Shown here: piece by piece, positions 57,801 through 64,000 of the stretch | Layout of the letters: every line of letters starts with the position of its first letter | How positions within the stretch are numbered: the stretch's first letter is position 1 | Assembly: GCA_033398695.1 (NCBI GenBank) | Contig: CM065801.1 | Location: 46,820,358 to 46,884,357 of the forward strand | Direction: 5' to 3' | DNA length: 64,000 nucleotides | DNA from: Orobanche coerulescens | Taxonomy: Eukaryota > Streptophyta > Magnoliopsida > Lamiales > Orobanchaceae | Translations under genes and position numbers: made by a program | The notes under the pieces: model-generated | Told to the model about the DNA's origin: nothing | Databases searched by the model: none | Seen by the model: only the letters and a program-made list of their open reading frames with translations

Positions 57801-58927
57801 TCGAGGTGTTTCATTGTATTCTTCTAAAGAAATACTTCTACCTGCTCCGCCTTCCTGAATGAACTCATCTTCCAGGAAGTGTAATTGTAAAGCAACAATG
57901 ATCCTTCGATCTTCGGGCATGTAGAATAGATATCCCATCGTCCCAGACGGGAATCCAATGAAACATCCCTTCGCAGACCTAGCTTCCAACTTTTCCACCT
58001 TAGTCTTCTTGACATATGCGGGACATCCCCAAATCCTAATATGATTAAGACTTGGTTTCCTTCCTTCCCACATCTCATGTGGAGTTTTAGGAACGGATTT
58101 GGAAGGACATCTGTTCAAGATATACGCGGCAATCGAGTGCATACCCCACGAGTAAATCGGCAAGTCAAGATAGCCCGGCATGGAACGGACCATGTTCAAC
58201 AGGTCGGTTCCTTCTTCGACACACCATTTAACTGAGGAGTACCTGGAGGTGTTAGTTGTGAAACTATTCCATGTTCCTTAAGGAACTCGTCAAACTCCGT
58301 ACTCATATACTCGCCACCTCGGTCCGACCGAAGTGCTTTGATATGATTACCAGTTTGTTTCTCGACTAGGGCCTTGAATTCCTGGAATTTCTCAAAGGCC
58401 TCGGATTTATGTTTCATTAAGTATACATAACCATACCTATTATGATCATCTGTAAACATAATGAAATATTGATATCCGTCACGTGCTGCTTCCAAAGCAC
58501 CACATACGTCGGTATGGATTAATCCTAGTTTATCAGCGGCTCTTTGAAATGTCCCTGTGAAGGGGGACTTAGTCATTTTGCCTTTAAGGCAAGATTCACA
58601 AGTAGGAAAGGGATCCGATCCCAATGGACCCATAAGTCCATCTTTTTCCATCTTGTAAACCTTGGTCTGACCAACATGACCAAGTCTAAGGTGCCATTTC
58701 CAAACTTGATTGGTTTCATCCCTACCGCGTTTTCTAGTTATAGTATTCACAACTACTTTGTTGCTGAGATTTAGATGATACAATCCATTCAACAATGTAG
58801 CAGTACCCACTAGTTTATTTCTAAAATAAATTTTGCAGGAACCATCACCAATGAAAATGAAAAGCCTTTTCGGTCCATGACCGGAATGGATACAATGTTT
58901 TGTGCCCCTTGGGCAAAACAAGTACAT
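57801..58927 (-). pseudogene. pol: Integrase of copia B3, frameshifted
   Basis: WHLRLGHVGQ and CESCLKGK (zinc-binding part), LIHTDVCG, FTDDHNRYG and LRSDRGGEYMSTEFDEF are open to 58196. There a small deletion just after LNGVS shifts the frame and removes the catalytic Glu region. The C-terminal part (58199-57801) is open. Confidence 0.9.
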
Positions 58928-59984
58928 CTTCTAAAGTCAAAACAAAGCCGGATTCTAAACCCAAAAGAAGTGATCCTATGTCGGTCGCCTCGACACTATG
59001 CCCGCTTCCGACTGTGATCATAACTTCTCCAGCTCCAAGCTTCCTACTTTGTTCCAGATCCTGATTCACGGTACAAATATGAGAACTAGCACTTAATCCA
59101 AGATCAGAAGTAGAAAATACAGTAGCAGAACAATTTGTTTCCAAAACTAAAAGTTCTGTACCTGAGGTGCCATGAAGAATCGGACAGTCTCTAGCCCAGT
59201 GGCCCAGCTCACCGCACTTGAGACAAGCATCCTTCTTCTTCTTGTTCTTTGGAACCATTGGGGCCTTGCCCTTACCCTTAAGGTCCTTAGCTTGTGGTCC
59301 AGTCCACTTCTTGGTCTTTTTCTTCTTATTCTTAGACCTCCGAGGTCCAGAAGAAATGACAAGAGCAGACTCCTTCATCCGCGGAGTCTTCATCTGAGAT
59401 TGAGCGGTCACAAGTTTGTTCATTAGCCCAGCTAAATTACATGCAATCTCATTGCAGTTGAAGTTCATAACAAACTGTGAGAAGGAATCAGGGAGAGACT
59501 GTAGGATAAGGTCAGTTTGGAGAGAAGTATCCATTTTAAAATCAAGAGCCTCCAATCTCTCGATCATGGATATCATTTTGAGGACGTGTTCCCCAACCTT
59601 CTCACCTTCCTTCATCCTTGCACCGAACAGTTGCTTGGATATCTCATATCTAGCACTTCTGCAGTGCTCACCATAAAGCTCGGTTAAGTGAGATAGAATC
59701 TGCCTAGCAGAAGTCATTTTCTCATGAGCTCTCTGAAGCTCATTAGACATGGAAGCCATCATATAAGCACGGACTTTCACGTCATCCTTAACCCACTTTT
59801 CGTGGTTTTCAATCTCTTCCTGATTGGCTCGGGTCCGCACAGGAGGCGCCGGAATGTCCGTTTCCAAGACGTATCCCAGTGCCTCTATACTGAGGACAAT
59901 CATCAGATTGCGGAGCCAATCCACAAAGTTAGGTCCCATTAAGGTGTTCTTTTCGAGTAGAATTGCGAGTGGATTCATTGTCAT
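58845..59984 (-). pseudogene. gag: Gag-protease of copia B3
   Basis: 379 codons from ATG 59984. Residues 1-190 are the gag core, with an intact Cys where B1 has a stop. A Lys-rich linker follows. The zinc knuckle CLKCGELGHWARDC spans residues 254-267. The protease site is damaged: TSDLGLSASSH replaces the WILDSGASSH of B1. The frame shifts before integrase near 58860-58920. Confidence 0.92.
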
Positions 59985-61764
59985 ATTGAGTTATGTCTGC
60001 ATTAAGTATAACAGATTAATTAGTGACTTGTTATATTATGTTATGAGTATAGAATTAAGGTCTTTTCTATTCTTGTTACCCAGCTCCCACTATTTTTATC
60101 GGAATAGCACACTCCCATGTGAAATCCGGAAGTATCGTCGCTCTACTTCATAGTGGTGATCGAGTTCTTTATAAATCTTAATAGAGGGCAACCGAACAGG
60201 TTTCTAGTCTATTAATTTTCATAAAGTGGTGTCCAACACCAACCCATCTAATGGATGATTCGATCTTCTTTTTCCCCTTGTTCACTCCCCTCAACCTATA
60301 CGGTTTCTATGGTTCGTGAACAAGTTAAGTTTATACCATCAACGCAAATCAGTTTCACAATTGAATCTTATCCGGCAACCTATCAGGTTTCTAGGGATAA
60401 AATTTGCTCCAACCGAAGGCATCCAATGCGCTCCCGGTAATTTATCCGTCCTCCCCGAACGACTACCCCGATAACTCGGAAGCATAGCACATCCGGTTTG
60501 GATTTCAATTTCCCGAAAACTCGATGGAGGGAAGGAAAACCTTGAAACCTTATAAACTTAATAATTTATTGTGGGAGAATTTTCGCGATTAACGTTACAC
60601 TTTGCACATTAATCATTTAAGCGCGTTTGTGGCATTCATACAATATGAAAAAACCATTCACAACCTAGTTGCTACCAACATGTGGTTCATGGACCGTTCC
60701 TAGAAAACAAAAACTCCGTAATCTAATTACAAGTCTTCGTCTTGAATCTTCGTCTTCTCGAAATGGATCTTCCTCTGGTCTTCGTCATTACATATAAATT
60801 TTACATCGAAAATTGCATCCTAGATACAAATATTTCTAGTAAAATAAATAGGCTCAAAACGGCCTTTACAACCCAATCGAATAAAACGAACGATTCAAAT
60901 CTAAGTCCACGAACCACATCCTCATTCAAAAGCATTCATCCAATAAATACTAAATAAATGGAAAGCGTAGATATACATTGATCCAATCAACAATACGAAC
61001 CGATCAAATCGATTCACACAATCGGTAATATGATAACGTTCAAAATAATTCGGTCGACCATAAATATTCCAATTAATCAAATTTCCCTTATAAAATGAAA
61101 TACCATAAATCATTTTAATCATATTAAATCCAATTTAACATGCGGGAGATTAATTTTCAAGAATACACGAAAAATCGAGCTGTGGTGAAATCGCCAAAGA
61201 TGACCGAAGTCACCATCGGCGGCCTTCCTAAGTCGATCGGCGTGGCCGAGTCACGCTCGGAAGATGCCGGCCAGACACGACCGTGTCACCCAGACACGGC
61301 CGTCGCCTGGCGATGACTTGGCCAGATCGCGGACACGACCGTGTCACCCAGACACGGCCGAGTCACTCCTCGAAGCCTTCCGGCCAGACACGCCCGTGTC
61401 GCCCGACACGGCGGTCTCCTGTGCAGGGCTCGGCCAGATCGCCGGACACGACCGTGTCACCCAGGACACGGTCGAGTCACTCTCGGCCAGATTACCCTTT
61501 TTGTCCAAAAAGTCGTCCGACGACGATTCGGGGCTAGATTTTCGACCGGATATCCAATATCAATATTTTCCGACTTTCATATCTTCAATATAAATCATAT
61601 TTCCCAGAAATTTAAGATTTATATTTAGACATAAACTTACGAAAAATATAACTACAACGAACGTAAAACATGTACCACGATTATGACTAAAATGATTCCA
61701 AATCATTCACCATCTAATCGAGCATTCCAAATGCCAATATCGTATATACGATCGCAAGACCTAC
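59985..61764 (-). other. Leader of copia B3
   Basis: About 1.78 kb between primer site and gag with no gene. The dyad cassette at 61185-61520 is listed separately; the rest is AT-rich and matches the B1 and B2 leaders. Confidence 0.75.
61281..61471. repeat. Four CCGTGTC/GACACGG dyads in copia B3 leader
   Basis: CCGTGTC starts at 61281, 61339, 61394 and 61452, each followed after 4-6 nt by GACACGG. Spacing is 55-58 bp. Three of the four share CCGTGTCACCCA. The cassette is GC-rich within an AT-rich leader. The open frames across it are by-products of the repeat. Confidence 0.82.
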
Positions 61765-61776
61765 GCTCTGATACCA
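61765..61776 (-). other. Primer binding site of copia B3
   Basis: The minus strand reads TGGTATCAGAGC, a perfect tRNA-iMet complement, 1 nt inside the LTR. Confidence 0.92.
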
Positions 61777-61777
61777 C

Positions 61778-63771
61778 TGTTGGGATTCGGTGCCTAAAAC
61801 GAAGGCCCAGCGGAAGCGGTAAAACGAAAATTAATTCGATCCGAATCCCTACGAGGATCGATCGAGCTACGTATATACGAATATATAAACGAAAAGCAAG
61901 AGTCGTAAGAAACTAACCCTCGAAGTCCGTTGATTAAATGGAAACCTTCTCTTGAGCTATTCCCCAAGCTTTAGTTTGATCTCTACGAGTTCAATCCGCT
62001 CCAAGCCCTTGAACGATCCAACGCTGAAAACACCGCGTCTCTACTTGCCACGCGCCGGAAAAACGACCGGAACAACAACACTCGATTAACCTCTAAGGTT
62101 ACGGCTAGAATCAAGTGGTGAAGCTTTTATTATTATTACACTCTAAGTGTATAATATGTCTCTCTCAATGTATCTTGAATTTTCTCCAAGAAAATTCAAG
62201 AACAAAAGTGAAGAAGAAGATGAAGATGAAGACTAAGAAAAATAATTTTCTCTCTCACTTCTTCAAAGCTCACGGCTGAAATTGTCTAGTAGCAAGTGAG
62301 AGTTTGTCTCCACTTATATTCTTATTCAACTCCCCAAGATATCCTACTTTAGACAATATCACCAAGGTGTGATATTTGTCCCCTTGATTGAACATAAGTC
62401 TTCCACCAACATGTAGAGACTATGACCAAGGAAAAAGGGAAGGAAAGAGGGGTGGCCATCTAGAAGGAGCCGGGCGAGTTCGGTCCGTTTCGGACTCCCG
62501 TGAGTCCAAACAGATAAACTTCGATTCCGTTTCGATGTATTTATATTGATTAATTAATCCAATTAATTAATCATATCAAATACATAATAACATAATTAAT
62601 TTCTCCAAGAAATAATTATATTCATGAATTAAATTAATCACCGAGTAATATATTTAATTCATTTGGCCGTAAATTAATTTATCCAATAAATCAATTTAGA
62701 CATCCAATGTCCCAAAATTAGATATCCAATATCTAATTTTATAATGAGAGATTAAGCTCGATTCATTCCGTCGTCAATCCTAATGCGCGACTCGGTAGGT
62801 CCGTCTCAGTCAGCAATGGGAGGAACCAAAGAGTAGTAGCACCACCTAGCCAGCCTGGCGGCCTACACTGTACCCCAACTGAGAACGAATGATTGGGATC
62901 ATTCAAGAACCATTCTGTCGTGAATACCAGTAAACGTATAAACCCTTCTTTCAAATGTCCCGATCAAGTTATAGGGTCACGGTCAGTCAAACCCTATCTG
63001 TACTTGACGCTATGCATGTGTTAATGCAAATCGAGATCATCGAGCTCTCGTGTATCTAATACAGCTAGCTCCAATGCTTTGGCCAAAGACTTATGATCTC
63101 ATCTGCCAATAACCGCATAGGACATATTACCCATTCACTAACAGGAGAAAGAATTCTATCTTGGTATTCAGTAGGACCTGCTACTTCCCATCAAGATGCA
63201 CGTCGAGGTTGACCCCCGCCTTCCGGTTTACAGGGTCGAACTACTCTAATGAAAATCTTGACGTCACAAGCACATCCCTACTAAATCCTCAAGTCGAAGG
63301 TTCACGAATACCTATCACAACCATTCGATTCCGTCATTGACTGTCCCGGAGTGAAATCCGTGTGACGAATCGAGGGTGAGTCGGTTCGAGTATACTAATC
63401 AAATTAGCATACCTATAACGTGTGCTCCCACTAACCATTAGTGTTCGACAGGCACTCTCCTTGTCAAAGAACACGTCATACAAGTCTTCACATAAACTTA
63501 ACGCCCAGTCAAGTTTCATCGACTTGCGAACGATTAAGTATTTGAGCTATAAACCTTTCCAGTGCCGACCCCCTTATCCAATAAGGAGTGGAACGTTTTG
63601 CTCTCAAATACACGGACTAGTTTCTACATGTATATTTACGAGTAAGGAATGCCAGTAACTACCAGTAAATAAAGAAACATCCATTGCCTTATATTGATGA
63701 TTTACATAATAACAAGTACAATGCCCTCACTCAACATCCTCTGAGTGACATTCGAGGGCATACTCCTAACA
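61778..63771 (-). repeat. 5' LTR of copia B3
   Basis: 1994 bp, partner of 54065-56055. Confidence 0.93.
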
Positions 63772-63776
63772 CCTTC

Positions 63777-64000
63777 GACTTGAGGATTTAGTAGGGATGT
63801 GCTTGTGACGTCAAGATTTTCATTAGAGTAGTTCGACCCTGTAAACCGGAAGGCGGGGTTCAACCTCGACGTGCATCTTGACGGGCAAGTAGCAGGTCCT
63901 ACTGAATACCAAGATAGAATTCTTTCTCCTGTTAGTGAACGGGTTATATGTCATATGCGGTTATTGGCAGATGAGATCATAAGTCTTTGGCCAAAGCATT
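63777..64000 (+). repeat. 3' LTR of copia B2, second part, runs off right edge
   Basis: It continues the LTR cut at 54064 and matches 46975-47200 of the 5' LTR. The CCTTC at 63772-63776 is the duplicated target. Confidence 0.9.

Larger units (their letters stand above)
54065..63771 (-). mobile_element. Ty1/copia element B3, complete structure, defective
   Basis: 9707 bp, minus orientation, the youngest layer of the right nest. LTRs 54065-56055 and 61778-63771, primer site 61765-61776, polypurine tract 56056-56066. CCTTC at 54060-54064 and 63772-63776 is a perfect 5-bp target duplication. It inserted into the 3' LTR of a relative, B2. Confidence 0.95.
46496..64000 (+). mobile_element. Ty1/copia element B2, defective, split by B3
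   Basis: Plus orientation, inserted into Athila RT. 5' LTR 46496-48452, primer site, leader, broken gag-pol, polypurine tract, then a 3' LTR that starts at 53588, is interrupted by B3 at 54065-63771 and resumes at 63777 to the window edge. TTTAG at 46491-46495 is the predicted left target duplication. Confidence 0.9.

Noticed and set aside
61264..61628. Long GC-rich open frames in three phases over the B3 dyad cassette
   Set aside because: Open frames in all plus phases come from high GC and the repeat; there is no domain, and the region is a leader.

Overview
The window is plant nuclear DNA made almost entirely of nested LTR retrotransposons, with short stretches of other transposons between them. 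The evidence is plant-type Ty1/copia and Ty3/gypsy gag-pol remains, initiator-tRNA-Met and tRNA-Asp primer binding sites, a plant RTE-like LINE tail and a hAT element with an 8-bp target duplication. I see no host gene, tRNA or rRNA gene that I can defend. A repeat-rich eudicot chromosome region fits; the sequence does not identify the species.

Left nest (1-24650). A fragment of an old gypsy pol (24134-24650, minus) was hit by a plus-strand element with giant LTRs (15616-24133: LTRs of about 4.2 kb around an interior of only 392 bp). Its 5' LTR was then hit by a minus-strand Tekay/Del-like gypsy element (1-15615, gag at the left edge). The 5' LTR of that element was in turn hit by a 12.3-kb Sirevirus-type copia element (2657-14950) with a perfect 5-bp duplication, CGTAC. 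The Sirevirus gag-pol is broken in many places. Downstream of pol it carries a third gene region (4310-7382) with a 744-codon open frame, and a promoter-like block (G-box, TATA box, short leader) stands in front of that region.

Middle (24651-31288). This holds AT-rich sequence, a probable LTR remnant (25663-27932), a 167-bp foldback, the 3' end of an RTE-like LINE (28596-29525) and a non-autonomous hAT element (29799-31166) with perfect 8-bp duplications and an internal 319-bp tandem duplication.

Right nest (31289-64000). A Tekay-like LTR fragment was hit by copia element B1 (31691-41127, minus) and by an Athila-like gypsy element (from 41244, plus). The Athila RT gene was hit by a second copy of the same copia family, B2 (from 46496, plus). 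The 3' LTR of B2 was hit by a third copy, B3 (54065-63771, minus; perfect duplication CCTTC). All gag-pol genes carry stops, frameshifts or deletions.

A theme that standard TE annotation would miss is arrays of short perfect dyads in the non-coding parts of these elements. ACGTACG-type palindromes stand just upstream of the TATA box in the giant LTRs and also occur in the Tekay-like LTR. CCGTGTC(N4-6)GACACGG dyads repeat four times at about 69-bp spacing upstream of the TATA box in the Athila LTR. The same dyad repeats four times at 55-58-bp spacing in the leader of copia B3, in a cassette that differs between B1, B2 and B3 while its flanks are conserved.
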